This document shows, piece by piece, positions 38,320-49,400 of a stretch of 64,000 nucleotides of DNA. Source of the stretch: Rostratula benghalensis (lineage: Eukaryota > Chordata > Aves > Charadriiformes > Rostratulidae); NCBI GenBank assembly GCA_013399305.1, contig VXAI01000035.1:257015-321014 (forward strand), written 5' to 3'. The stretch's first letter is position 1. Each line of letters begins with the position of its first letter. The translations under genes and the position numbers were made by a program. The notes beneath the pieces are model-generated. The model worked only from the letters and a program-made list of their open reading frames with translations. It was not told the origin of the DNA and ran no database searches.

Positions 38320-38873
38320 TAAGAGACGTTCTTCTCCCCCTCTACTCTGCCCTGGTGAGACCCCATCTGGAATAGTGTGTCCGGTTCTGGGCCCCTCAGT
38401 TCCAGAAGGACAGTGAACTGCTTGAGAGAGTCCAGGCCAGAGCCACAAAGATGCTGAAGGGAGTGGAGCATCTCCCGTATGAGGAAAGGCTGAGGGAGCT
38501 GGGTCTCTTTAGCTTGGAGGAGACCGAGGGGTGACCTCATGAATGTTTATAAATATGTAAAGGGTGAGTGTCAGGAGGAAGGAGCCAGGCTCTTCTCAGT
38601 GACGGCCAATGACAGGACAAGGGGCAATGGGTACAAATTGGAACACAAGAGGTTCCACTGAAATAGGAGGAAAAACTTCTTCACGGTGAGGGTGATGGAG
38701 CACTGCAAGGGGCTGCCCAGAGAGGTGGTGGAGTCTCCTTCTCTGGAGACATTCAAACTTGCCTGGACGCGTTCCTGTGTGGCCTGATGTAGGTGTTCCT
38801 GCTCTGGCAGGGGGATTGGACTGGATGAGCTTTCGGGGTCCCTTCCAATCCCTGAGAGTCTGGGATTCTGTGA
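38320..38873 (+). mobile_element. CR1 LINE, 3' part of ORF2 and 3' UTR
   Basis: About 550 bases collinear with the CR1 3' end: CTCTGCCCTGGTGAGACCCC, GTGTCCGGTTCTGGGCCCCT, GGAGCATCTCCCGTATGAGG, GGTGAGTGTCAGGAGGAAGG, AAAACTTCTTCACGGTGAGG and a final GGGATTCTGTGA tail. It shares the last 230 bases with the copy at 14456-14688. It is 5'-truncated and carries no intact ORF. Its 3' tail abuts the GC-rich promoter-like island directly. Confidence 0.95.
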
Positions 38874-39092
38874 ACCCGGGTCGGGCCCCAGCGGGGGTGG
38901 AACGGCGCTGTACGCACAGCTCAGCCACCGCCCCCGCCCCTCACAGCCCCAACCGGAACCAGGAGGTCCGCGACAGCCAATCAGGCGCGGCGGGGGGGCG
39001 GGGCCAGGAGCCGCGCGGCTATTTAAAGGCGGTAAGAGCAGCGCCTCAGCTCTTCGGCGGCGGCGGCCTCTGCGGGGCGCGGCGTGGGACGG
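38874..39092 (+). promoter_or_regulatory. Compact CpG-island promoter with TATA-like box and short 5' exon
   Basis: Extremely GC- and CpG-rich. In the order of a vertebrate core promoter it has a CCAAT box (38977-38981, in AGCCAATCAGG), a GC box (GGGGGGCGGGGCC, about 38993-39005) and a TATA-like TATTTAAA (39020-39027) about 30 bases before a pyrimidine start CTCTTC at 39050. After the start come GGCGGCGGCGG and no ATG, then a strong splice donor GG/GTGAGT at 39092/39093. A first exon of about 43 bases that begins with a pyrimidine run and contains no start codon is the layout seen in ribosomal-protein and snoRNA-host genes. I infer promoter function; the gene it drives is unknown. Confidence 0.6.
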
Positions 39093-39248
39093 GTGAGTGC
39101 CAGGGGACGGAAACACCCGGGGTGGCCTCCGTTCGGTTTATCAGCAGCCGCTGATAAACAACAGAATGAAGCAGCCCAAAGTGACCTGATGCGGAGACGT
39201 GCTGGCGTCCGGGTGGCGGGTTGCCCTGAATGTCTGTGGCTCTTGCAG
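39093..39248 (+). other. Possible first intron of the promoter-linked transcript
   Basis: The 156 bases are bounded by donor GTGAGT (39093) and acceptor GGCTCTTGCAG (ending 39248). Inside is a perfect 9-bp hairpin TTTATCAGC-AGCC-GCTGATAAA (39137-39158), whose arms are inverted GATA-type sites (CTGATAA). CTGATG (39190) and CTGA (39230) resemble snoRNA C and D boxes only weakly and lack a terminal stem. Confidence 0.35.
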
Positions 39249-40432
39249 GAAGACAGGTTATACAGAGAGTAAGTTAGAAAGGCAAAAGCCCAGCTGGAAC
39301 TGAACCTGGCCATTAATATGAGGCACAACAAAAGTTTTTATAAATACGTCAACAAAAAGAGAAGGGAGAATATTAATCCCTTAATGGATGTGGGGGGGGG
39401 GGAACATTGCAACTATGGAAGAGGAGCAGGCTGAGATACTTAATGTCGCCTTTGCATCCATCTTCAAGATTAAGACCAGCTACCTCCAGGGTGTTCAGCC
39501 TCCTGAGCTGGAAGATCAGGGTGGAGAGCAGAACAACCCCCCTGTGTAATCCAGGAGGAAGTATTTAACGATCTGCTTCTGCACTTAGACCCACATAAGT
39601 CTGTGGGGCTGGATGGGATTCACCCAAGGGTACTTGGGGAACTGGCAGGAGAGCTCACCAAACCTCTCTCCATCATCTATCAACAATCTTGGTCAACAGG
39701 GAAGGTACCAAATGACTGTAGGTTGGCCAGTGTGGTGCCCATCTACAAGAAAGGCCAGAAGGAGGATCTGGATAACTACAGGCCCATCAGCCTGACCTCA
39801 GTACTAGGAAAGGTCATGGAGAGGGTCATCTTGAGTGAGCTCTCATGACAAGTGCAGAACAGCCAAGGGATCAGGGCCAGCCAGCATAGGCTCATGAAAG
39901 AGAGGTCCTGCTTGACCAACTTGATCTCTTTCTATGACCATGTGACCTGCCTTCTGGATCAGGGGAAGGCTGTGGATGTTGTCTACCTGGACTTTTGTAA
40001 GACCTTTGACGCTGTCGCCCATAGTGTTCTCCTGGGGAAGCTGGCAAATCATGGCATAGGCAAATGTACTCTGCACTGGGTAAAAAATCTGTCTGGATGG
40101 CAGTGCCCAGAGAGTTGTGATTAATGGGGTGAAATCCTGGTGGCCAGTCACCAGTGGTGTCCCTCAGGGCTCAGTTTTGGGGCCAGTAATGTTTAATATC
40201 TTTATTGATGATCTGGATGAGGGGATTGAGTGCACCCTCAGTAAGTTTGCAGATGACCCCAAGCTAGGTGGGAGTGTTGATCTGCTTGAGGATAGGAAGG
40301 CTCTACAGAGAGACCCAGACAGGTTGGATCAGTGGGCTAAGGCCAATGGATAAGGTTCCATAAGGCCAAATGCCAGGTCCTGCATTTCGGTCACAGCAAC
40401 CCCAGGCAATGGTACAGGCTCAGGGAAGAGTG
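39249..40432 (+). pseudogene. CR1 LINE ORF2, left half of an interrupted element (decayed reverse transcriptase)
   Basis: Plus-strand CR1 ORF2 broken into several frames. From about 39278 a [13 protein letters not shown] peptide starts the homology. An 82-codon frame (39603-39848) contains DGIHPRVLGELA, IYKKGQKEDLDNYRPISL and VLGKVMERVI, the finger region of the reverse transcriptase. Another frame holds [32 protein letters not shown] (first catalytic Asp) and the next [17 protein letters not shown] and FADDPKLGG (catalytic FADD). A stop follows ELS at about 39846 and the frame changes near 40117, so no active enzyme can be made. The element is 5'-truncated and its continuation lies at 41940. 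Confidence 0.93.
40424..40432 (+). repeat. Target-site duplication, left copy (GGAAGAGTG)
   Basis: GGAAGAGTG at the end of the interrupted host CR1 is repeated at 41931-41939, exactly flanking the minus-strand CR1. In the uninterrupted CR1 this sequence occurs once, as …GGGGAAGAGTGGCTGG…, so it was duplicated on insertion. Confidence 0.88.
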
Positions 40433-41930
40433 AATCATAGAATCATCTTGGCTGGAAGGGAACTCCAAATGTCATCTAGTCTGACCCCCCTGCAGTCAGC
40501 AGGGACACCCCCACTAGACCAGGCTGCCCAGGTCTTCATTGAGCCTCCTCTTAATAACTCCACTTGCTGCCACTTGCTCCCGTTGAACCTCATGTTGTTT
40601 ACTTGAGCCCACCTATCCAGCCTATCCAGGTCTCGGGATGACATCCCGTCCCTCAGGTGTATCAACAATACCACACAGCTTGGTGTCATCTGCTGACTTG
40701 CTGATGTTGCTCTCAATGCCTCTATCCATGTCATTAATAAAAATGTTAAACAGTACCGGTCCCAGCACGGACCCCTGAGGGACACCACTTGTCACTGCTC
40801 TCCATCTGGACTTAAAGAACCACCCTCTGGATGCAACCATCTAGTGAATTCCTTATCCACTGAACAGTCCATCCATCAAATCTGTATCTCTCCAATTTAG
40901 CAAGTGGGATGTCATGGGGAACTGTGTCAAAGGCCTTACAGAAGTCCAGATAGATCACATCCATAGATCATCTCCCATCTAGTGACATAGTCACTCCATC
41001 ATAGAAGGCCACCAGATTAGTCAGGCAGGACCTGCCCCTAGTAAAGCCATGTTGGCTGTCGTGAATCACCCCCCTGTCCTCTCTATGGCCAAGCATGACA
41101 TCCAGAAGGATCTGTTCCATGATCTTCCCAGGCACGGAGGTGAAGCTGACAGCTTGGTAGTTCCTGGGATCCTCCTTTCTCGGCTTTTTAAAAATGGGTA
41201 TGATGTTTCCTTTCTTCCAGTCTGCAGGGACTTCACCTGACTGCCGTGACTTTTCAAATGTCATGGAAAGTGGTTTTGCAACTTTGTCAGCCAGTTCTTT
41301 CAGGACTCTGGGATGTATTTCATCAGGTCCCATGGACTTGTATATCTTCAGATTCCCTAGATGATCACGTACCATGTCTTGGGTTATGGTGGGATGGAAT
41401 TTGTCACCCAAGTCCTCAACTTGTGGGCCATCAACATGAGAGCTAGGAGGAAAAGGGGTTGCTAGTGAAGATGGAGACGAAAAATTTGAGAACTTCTGCC
41501 TGCTCCTCACTTGTTGATACAAGTTCCCCACTGCTGCTCATGGGGGGGTACATTTTCTTTAACCTTCCTTTTCTGGTTAATGTACCTGTAGAAGCCCTTC
41601 TTGTTTTTCTGTAGGTCCCTTGCCAAGTTCAGTTCTAGCTGTGCCTTGGCCTTCCTGACCTCATTCTGGGCAACGTCACTATATTCTTCCCAGGATGCCA
41701 GTCCCTTCTTCCATTGCCTGTGTAAGTCCTTCTTGCCCTCAGTCTGACCAGCAGGTCCCAGCTCAACCATGGTGGTCTCTTGCCTTCCCTACCCAATTTC
41801 CTATATGTAGGGATTGAGATCTTTTGTGCTCTATGGAGAGCATCCCTAAAGATCTGCCAGCTTTGTTCTGCCCCCTTGTCCCTAAGGGCAGTCTCCCATG
41901 GGGTCCTATTTACTAACTCCCTGAAGAGCT
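40433..41930 (-). mobile_element. CR1 LINE inserted in reverse inside another CR1
   Basis: A 1498-base CR1 copy in minus orientation. Its 3' tail (GAATCATAGAATCATCTTGG on the plus strand) lies at 40433. Minus-strand fragments of ORF2 run up to about 41930: an RTPWETALRDKGAEQSWQ region near 41900, [17 protein letters not shown] (about 41680), [86 protein letters not shown] and SADDTKLCG. The FADD motif is changed to SADD and several frameshifts split the ORF, so it is dead. It is 5'-truncated and flanked by a 9-bp duplication. Confidence 0.94.
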
Positions 41931-41939
41931 GGAAGAGTG
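41931..41939 (+). repeat. Target-site duplication, right copy (GGAAGAGTG)
   Basis: The second copy of the 9-bp duplicated target. The host CR1 continues from it as GCTGGAGAGTTGCCCAGCAG. Confidence 0.88.
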
Positions 41940-42655
41940 GCTGGAGAGTTGCCCAGCAGAAAAGGACAGTTGGTGGACAGCCATAAGCCAGCAGAGTGCC
42001 CAGGTGGCCAAGAAGGCCAACAGCATCCTGGCTTGTATCAGGAATAGTGTGGCCAGCAGGAGTAGGGAAGTGATTGTGCCCCTGTACTCAGCACTGGTGA
42101 AGCCTCACCTTGAGTGCTGTGTCCACTTCTGGGCCCCTCACTACAAGAAGGTCTCCAAAGTGCTGGAGCATGTCCAGAAGAGAGCCACCAAGCTCTCCTG
42201 AGGTGAGGGGTCTAGAGAACAAGTCATATGAGGATAGGCTGAGGGAACGGGACGTGTTTAGTTTGGAGAAGAGGAGGCTGAGGGGAGACCCCATTGCACT
42301 CTACAACTACCTGAAAGGAGTTTGCAGAAAGGTGGGTGTTGGCCTCTTCTCCCAAGTGAATAATTGACAGGACCAGAGGAAATGGCCTGAAGCTGCAGCA
42401 GGGGAGGTTCAGATTAGATATCAGGAAGAATTACTTTACTGAGAGGGTGATCAGGCACTGGAACAGTCTGCTCAGGGAGGTTGTGGAGTCACCATGCCTG
42501 GAGATATTTAAGAAATGTGTAGATGTTGCACTTCAGGGCATGCTGCAAGGCCTCAGATTGTTGAGTGTGGTGGGTTTTGTGATGGTGGTTTTTTTTTTTC
42601 CTTATGGTTCGACTCGATCTCAAAGGTCCCTTCCAACCATGAAGATTTTGTGATT
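41940..42655 (+). mobile_element. CR1 LINE, right half of the interrupted element, with 3' UTR
   Basis: Resumes exactly where 40432 stops: the CR1 sequence …GAAGAGTG-GCTGGAGAGTTGCCC is restored across the insertion. It continues with GCCAAGAAGGCCAACAGCAT, CAGCACTGGTGAAGCCTCAC, CCACTTCTGGGCCCCTCACT and GAGAAGAGGAGGCTGAGGGG, then GGTTCAGATTAGATATCAGG and the tail CAAAGGTCCCTTCCAACCAT. With the left half the host element is about 1.9 kb. ORF2 remains are frameshifted. Confidence 0.95.
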
Positions 42656-43716
42656 GTTGGGGCTTGGTTTTCTTCTTTTATTGAAAGAAAAGGAAATCTT
42701 TGTGCAAACCTCAATTTTTCACACCAAAATCTCAGGTTTGCTATCAGAAAACTGGAGGAGGACAAGTAAAGCCCAGTGCTGTGTTCTGGGTTTGTTGGGG
42801 ATCACACCAATGTGCCAAAGTCCAGCAGCCTCAGCTGGTTGCCCTGACCTGAGAACATCACAGTGCCCTATTGTATGTCCCATCAAACAGAAAGTGTTGT
42901 GGTTTATTTTTTCTTCTTTAAAAAAAGGCAATATTTCAGTATTTGGCTGAAAACAAATACCAGTTCATGTTCTTTATGTCTATTAAATAGGAAATCAGTG
43001 AATAAGAATGAAAGAGTGAGACAGACTCTTTAATAATTTGGAATTTTGTTGATGATACCTGGATAGATCTTTGCCCCAAAATTTTAAATTCTAGCCAATT
43101 AGCCAAGTCATACAACATTTATAAAAAGTGTGATCTTCTGACTATTCCAGTAGGAGTTTGTAGAGTGGTCTCTGTGGTGGGCTTAGATCTCTGCTTGAGC
43201 ATCTGCTTAGGTCCCATTGATGCTGTAAGAATGAAATCCCATTCCTAAATAGCGGTGCTTTCCCAGGTAAGGATTCAAACTGGAGAAGTGCCTCCCTGTG
43301 GGGTGCATCCTGTACTGGGATGGCTGTCTAGGGGGTGGGAGTCCTTTTCCCAGGCTTCTCCTGTTCCCTACCGCTGGATCTAGTCATGGCTTTGAACTGG
43401 GCACAGCCCCAACTTCCCCCCCCACCTTCTGCTCAGTCCCTGGAAGGTGGGTTTGTGGCTGCCTGATGAAAGCTTTACTCCTTGGTCAAATCTGGAGTAT
43501 CGCTGAATCCTGCAGAACTGTGCCACCATTTGACCAGGACAAGTGGGGCAAGACACTTGCCACTGTCTCTCTGCTGTGCTTGCAGTGATTTTCAAAGGAC
43601 AGTAGACTTTTCCTAAATTTAAGATGTATTTCTATGGAAACTGTGAGGCTACAAGAATGATTTGAGAAAGATTAATATAATACCTAATGGCAACCAGGAT
43701 AATGGCAGCAGACAGA
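42656..43716. other. Spacer between CR1 copies, nothing recognised
   Basis: About 1 kb without a supported gene. Open frames up to 98 codons lack domains. Confidence 0.5.
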
Positions 43717-44455
43717 CATAGAATCATAGAACGGTTAGAGTTGGAAGGGACCTTAAAAGATCGTTGAGTTTCAATCCCCCTGCCACGAGCAGGGACACCT
43801 TCCACTAGGCCAAGTTGCTCAAAGCCCCATCCAGTATGGTCTTGAACACTTCAAGGGATAGGGTATCCAGAACTTTTCTGGGCAGCCTGTTCCAGCGTTT
43901 CACCACCCTCACAGGAAATAATATCTTCCTGATATCTAATCTAAATCTCCCCTCTTTCATTTCAAAACCATTACCCCTCATCCTATTGCTCCACTCCCTG
44001 ATAAAGAGTCCCCATGTTTCCTGTAGGTCCCCTTCAAGTATTGTAAGACTGCTATAAGGTCTTCCTGGATCCTTCTCTTCTGCAGGCTGAACAATCCCAA
44101 CTTTCTCAGCTTGTCTCCATAGGAGAGGTGCTCCAGTCTCTGATCATACTTGGACCCATTCCAACAGATCCGTGTCCTTTCCGTGCTGAGGACTCCAGAG
44201 CTGGACTCCAGGTAGGGTCTCACCAGAGTGGAGTAGAGGGGCAGAATCACCTCTCACAACCTGCTGGCCACACTTCTTTTGATGCAGCCCAGGATGGGAT
44301 TGGCTTTCTGGGCTACCAGTGCGCACTGCTGGCTCATGTCAACCTTCTCATCCACCAACACTCCCAAGTCCTTCTCCTCAGGGCTGCTCTCCAGCCATTC
44401 TCTGCCCAACCTGTATTTGTGCCTGGGATTGCCATGACCCAGGTGTGCAGAACCT
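43717..44455 (-). mobile_element. CR1 LINE, 3' part, minus orientation
   Basis: On the plus strand it begins with the reversed tail CATAGAATCATAGAACGG and AGTTGGAAGGGACCTT. It continues through AGCAGGGACACCTTCCACTA, GGGCAGCCTGTTCCAGCGTT, TCTTCCTGATATCTAATCTA and CTCCAGTCTCTGATCATACT to GGGATTGCCATGACCCAGGT. Both UTR and the end of ORF2 are present. Minus-strand frames of up to 123 codons remain but are broken. The tail motif (TTCTATGATTCTATG) differs from the TTCTGTGA type of the copies at 14.5 and 38.3 kb, so it is another subfamily. Confidence 0.95.
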
Positions 44456-47400
44456 TCCATACAACGGTGTGGGGGATATCTCCAGCATCCTAAGCAGTAG
44501 AGATGCAGGTGGGGTGGAGGATATTTCCAATATCCACTGCTCAGCCTGCATACCCCGTGCACCTCTTGCATGGTTCTTAGCAGCCTGTCATGCTCCTTGG
44601 GACCGTGGGCACCAGTCATGGCCACTGATGGGAATCAAGTTGGGCAAAGAAGGGCCCGGGAATGGTTTGTGATAAAAGCACAGGCAGAGGAGTGAAGCCT
44701 GTGCCACTTGCTTGGTGCAAGCTGCAGCGTGCCCTTGTCTGGGTGCGGAGGTCAGCGGTGGTGCAGCGCTTCCATGGCAGCACGGAGGCTATATCCAACT
44801 CCCATAAAAATCTTTATGTCTCTGTGATCAGGGCTCGCTGATGCAAATTTGCTGTGTCAAAGGAAGATGCTGCTGTAAGTGAATTAGTACAAGAAGAACT
44901 TCTTATTTAAGAAGTGCTGACTCCGCACTCTCCCCTATGCCCTCGCTTTTAAAATTGAAGCCTGGGTTTGCTGCTTGCTATGATCTATATTTAGACACTT
45001 GTAAATGAAGTTTTGCAGTCACATGGCTCCATTCTTGTACGCCTTCATGAGGCTGTTTTTTCACATTACGGAGATTTATACGTTTGCGTTTACATATTGC
45101 AGGTGTTTCCATAAAAGCTTGGGGATAGCCACGCTAAGGAGGATGGCCTGCAAGAAAAGCAAGAAGTGTTTAACATTATACTGAGCACACCTAAAAACAG
45201 TGTCCTGGGGCAAAAGAGCGAAGTTACGGCAGAAACAGGTAAGATTGATGGATGTAGGCTTTTTGGGAGCACCCTCTCCAAGCAGAGGGTCAAGTACTGC
45301 AAGGGGAACTGCATCCCTTTGGAGATATTTTGGGATATATCTTGTGCAAAGTGAGCTGCTGAGCCCCTAGCAGAATATTTCAAAATGTCAGAGTGTGCTG
45401 CAGTGCTGAGCTCATGCTATGTAAATGATAGCCTGATGAATTATGTGCTGTACACACTACACACAAATCCTGTCCCAACCAGCCCTGGAAGAGGAGATAG
45501 CATTCTTGACGGTGTGTCCTCTGCTCCAGGAACCTTGCCAGGAGGACACACCATAATTCATGTTCTGCTGATGCTTTATAAAAGTTGCAGCCTGTACCTT
45601 GGCTGCTGTGCTGCTGACCCCAGCATCCATGTCACCCACTGGCCTCTCCAAGCCTGGTGGCTGACCGGATCCCCCTGTGCCTATCCTGGAAGCCTAATGG
45701 GTCAGCCAGCCCTCTGGCCTGCACAGGCAGTGGCAGGCAGGCAGTCCTGCCTTACCTGGGCTCAGCACAGCATCAGACAAAATGTCAGGGCTCTCCCAGC
45801 TTTCAGGATATGCCCAGAGCCAGCTTGACCCCAGCTTTGCCCTCCTGACTGCAAAAGCCTCCAGGTTGACACAGAAAACAAGGTGGTAATTCATAGGGCT
45901 TCTCCTTAGCTGAAGAACCTCTCCAGTCTCCACCGTGTAACAGTGATGGAAAGCAAAGGGTGATTAGCACTTAAACTGGTTTAGGATTCACCATAAAGCT
46001 GTAATGCAGGACCTTCTATGGGGCAGCACCTTCCATGGGGCAGTGCCTGGCAAACAGGAGGTTTCCCCAGGGGGAAGCAGCAGGCTTACAGTATGGGATG
46101 ATAGGGAAATTTCACAGTAAAGTAAAATACTTCTGAAACATCAAGGTGGGGGCAGCAGAAGTTTGGGGCAGAATAGTGAGAAAGAGTATGGATGTAGGGA
46201 AAAGTGTTTTGTTTTTTTTTCCACAATGTGCTGTGAGCTTAGCTCAAGGACCCCTGTGCAAACCCTGCCCTCCAGATAGGGCAAGGCAAGGTGCAATGCA
46301 GGACGAGGAGGGTGGCCAAGCAAGGCAGGGAACAGCCAAAGGGGTGGGTGCCCAGGCCAGCACACCCGGAGGTGCCAGGCTGCCTGTTTTGGAGTCTTAT
46401 ATCTTTTTGGAGGCTTGTTGGGGCACTAAAATCTCAATTTTCCTGCTGCCACAGACAAGGCTGGGTTCTGGCCCAAATATGGGTCAAGAGTGACACCCTG
46501 TGGACAAGTTACTCTTTTCCATAACACTTCCAGGATTTCTCTCTTGCTGCTTTAGTTTTTGCCTCTGATTTTACAACCCACACACACATACACACTTTGC
46601 TTGCACAACCCTCCTCAAGCCCCCAGCTTGTGCAGGGGGTTGCCTTTCCCAACCCCATAAAAGTGAAGGGCTGAGGATAAGGCGGGAGGGAGAGGGGGCA
46701 GAGGGGGGTGTCCCCAAATACCTGTCCCCTTCCTTTTTTATTCTTTTCTCTTTTTTTTTCCCCCCACTTTTGCCCTTGGTTTCATCCACTCCCCATTGCG
46801 GCTCCCCCCTGGGCTCCAGCTCAGCAGCTGGAGCCGGCTGCGCTCCCGGGGCTCGTAAATCTACCGGCTGCTCACAAAATTTGGCAAGTATGAACCCAGG
46901 CCGTCTGTTAAAAGGGGAGAAAAACTGCGTGGGCTTCCCTGCAGCAGCTCTGCACCCCCTCAACCCCCCCAAGCCCATCCTATCCTCCACAGCTCCCTGA
47001 GCCACCCCTCAGGATGAGAATTCCTGCACAAACACAAAAACTCATCAAAAAAAAAAAAAAGTGTTATAAGAACTGCTTCCTTTCTGATCATTTGGATGTT
47101 CCCTTCCCAATCTCCGACCCATTGGGGTTGCACTGTCCCACCCAATGCTCTTTGGTGTTACCCCCAAGGAGCAAAATCTGGTGTCCCAGCACAGGCTGAT
47201 TGATACCAGCTGACGACCTGGAGAGGGTACAGCTCTATTTTAAGCAACAAATAATTCAGTTTTATATTGGTGAGAAATTCCTCATCACTCCTTTAATTAT
47301 GTGGGTCTAAAAGAAACCATAATGTTTTTGGCACACCCGAGTGCTGGGAGTGGGAAAGAAGGGGGTGTCAAAATCCTTCCAAGAGTTTATGTCCTTTCTT

Positions 47401-49309
47401 ACCCCCGGCAATTTAACCCTGCCAAGTCTGTGTAGACTGTGTGTGTGTATATATATATACACATACATATATCCAAAAGGAGAGACTGGATGAAAATTCC
47501 TTAATACCTGCAAAAAAAGCAAATATAAAGGCAGTATTTTTTTCCAATGACATTTATATGCCGCCATTAACTCTACTTTAGCTGGTATAGTTTAGGGCTT
47601 TCAGAAAACATAAATTCAGCTGCACCAACTACCATATGTTTTTGCTGAGGGGAGCTGCAGAGTTGGCCTTAACAGCTCACTTGGCTTCTCTGCCTTTTCA
47701 TTGTGTGCAAAAACTTGAAAAGGAAGAGGTATCTTAGGAAAAAAAGTAATTTTCTATGCTCTTATGCCATTTCTAGCAAACTTGGATTGAACATGTGTCC
47801 TTCTCAGATGAAAAAGAGATCAGGTCTCTTTGTCCAGTCTCTGGGACTCTGTATAACAAGACAAGGTGAGAAAAAAAAAATGGTAGGGGTGTGTAATTTT
47901 CCAACCATACTCATGACTTACTATGTGTTGTACTCTACCCCTTAAGGTTAGGAGGCTGCACCTGAGCAGGCATCAGAAGTTCTCAGATGGCACCAGGGGA
48001 AAAAAAGGTAGAGAAACTTAAAAACATCTGCATCGTCCTTGGAAGTTAGTGATGAGCAGCAGAAGTGGGAAGATCCACCAGGTAAGGAGTGTGGGGCAAG
48101 AAACTGTTGGTGGATGAAGGGTAGGTTGTTTGATTGGGTTAATTCTACCAAGCAAATAATGAAGGTTGTGGCAATGCTACTGGGCTGTGGAAAACAAGGT
48201 TAGGGACCCCAGCCTGAGCACATCCAAGACGTGGCAAAGCTGAAAAATTCCCTCTTTTAAAAGCCAAGGCCACGTCTTGCATGGAAATATTTCACCCCAG
48301 GCTTTCTCTGCCTACAGAAAGGTGCCCTTTGGGTGTCCCTTTTGATCTTATTGCACAGTGGGATGATACAGCTGTGTGCCCTGGGGCAGGAGATACAGTT
48401 CACCCCAAATCACAGGAAACTTATTGCTTGTACACTTCATCATTGTGTTGGATGGCCCTGCTAAAGCTGTATGGTCCCAAGTCAGCCCCACACCAAGGGC
48501 TCGGGGGGAGCATCCCTGCTTTCTGTGCAACATCTCAACTAAAATAACTATTGGCAGAGTTTGAAACAGGGCTAGGCCAGAACAGTCCATTTTGGAATTT
48601 AAATTTGGTCAATTTGAGGTAAATAAAATAACTGTGCTGCCTGGTTTTCAAAGGATCATTTACTTTTTGGGAAAGTAGAGTGTACTTTTGGAAAGTGCAC
48701 AGGCATCCTTCAGGATGAAGGGCTCTGTGTGCAACAATCAAGTTTTTACCTTTTAATTAACTAAGCTTTAAAAAGAATTTCAATTTGGAATTACTAAACA
48801 AAGAAACTATACAAGCCCCAGATGAGATCTAAACAGTTTCCAAGAGACATTAAGAAAAAGAGAAAAATACTGGGCCACATGTTTTTTCTTATGTCTCCTG
48901 AGTCCATTTATTCCAGACATCTGACATGCAATTCAAATTTCCAATAGTTTTAGGTAACCATGTCCAATTTAGAAACCGCAGCCTTTAGCTAAGGCTACCT
49001 ACCTCCCAAATCAGCCCGGAAAACCAGAGCACTTGCTGATACTCTGCATTTTCAGATTTGCAGAGCTTTGTTATGTGTGTGCCATATCTACTTGGGTTGA
49101 GTTTTCTGGCTCAGTCCAATCCATTTTGATATATTTCATAGACCTGTAGTCAGTGGTCGCAGTCAGATAAATTATAGTTCCTAATGGAAAGCCTGTTTGT
49201 GCTTTCAAAGAGTAAAACCGCTATAAAATTGATCTCTTTTGAGGTGCCTCTGACGGCGGCTGTCGTATGGCAGTTCGGATGAGACGGAAGGAAAGGGCTC
49301 CCTGTGGGT
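44456..49309. other. Intron-like sequence, no gene seen
   Basis: No exon or RNA gene recognised. Contains polypyrimidine blocks (46740-46770) and an alternating TG/TA tract at 47437-47474. Confidence 0.45.
47437..47474. repeat. Alternating purine-pyrimidine microsatellite (TG)n(TA)n(CA)n
   Basis: The tract contains the perfect 18-base palindrome GTGTATATATATATACAC (47445-47462). Such tracts can adopt Z-DNA or cruciform structure in supercoiled DNA, which is general knowledge and not shown here. Confidence 0.85.
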
Positions 49310-49400
49310 GGAGGACTAATGAGCTTTGAGACATGGGCTGATTTCTTAACCTTTCTGTGCCTGAGTGTATCTCAAAAGTGGAGATTAAACAGGGTCTTCA
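49310..49400 (-). repeat. Ancient MIR-like SINE relic
   Basis: The plus strand reads ATGGGCTGATTTCTTAACCT, TTCTGTGCCTGAGTGTATCT and AAAAGTGGAGATTAAACAGG, matching the reverse complement of the MIR core (GGGCAAGTTACTTAACCTCT-CTGTGCCTCAGTTTCCTCAT-CTGTAAAATGGGGATAATA). Divergence is high, so boundaries are approximate. Confidence 0.6.

Noticed and set aside
39190..39233. Possible C/D-box snoRNA in the putative first intron
   Set aside because: CTGATG and CTGA are present but the C box is imperfect and there is no terminal stem.
40433..42655. Several open frames that look like separate genes
   Set aside because: All are fragments of CR1 ORF2 on one strand or the other and are broken by frameshifts.
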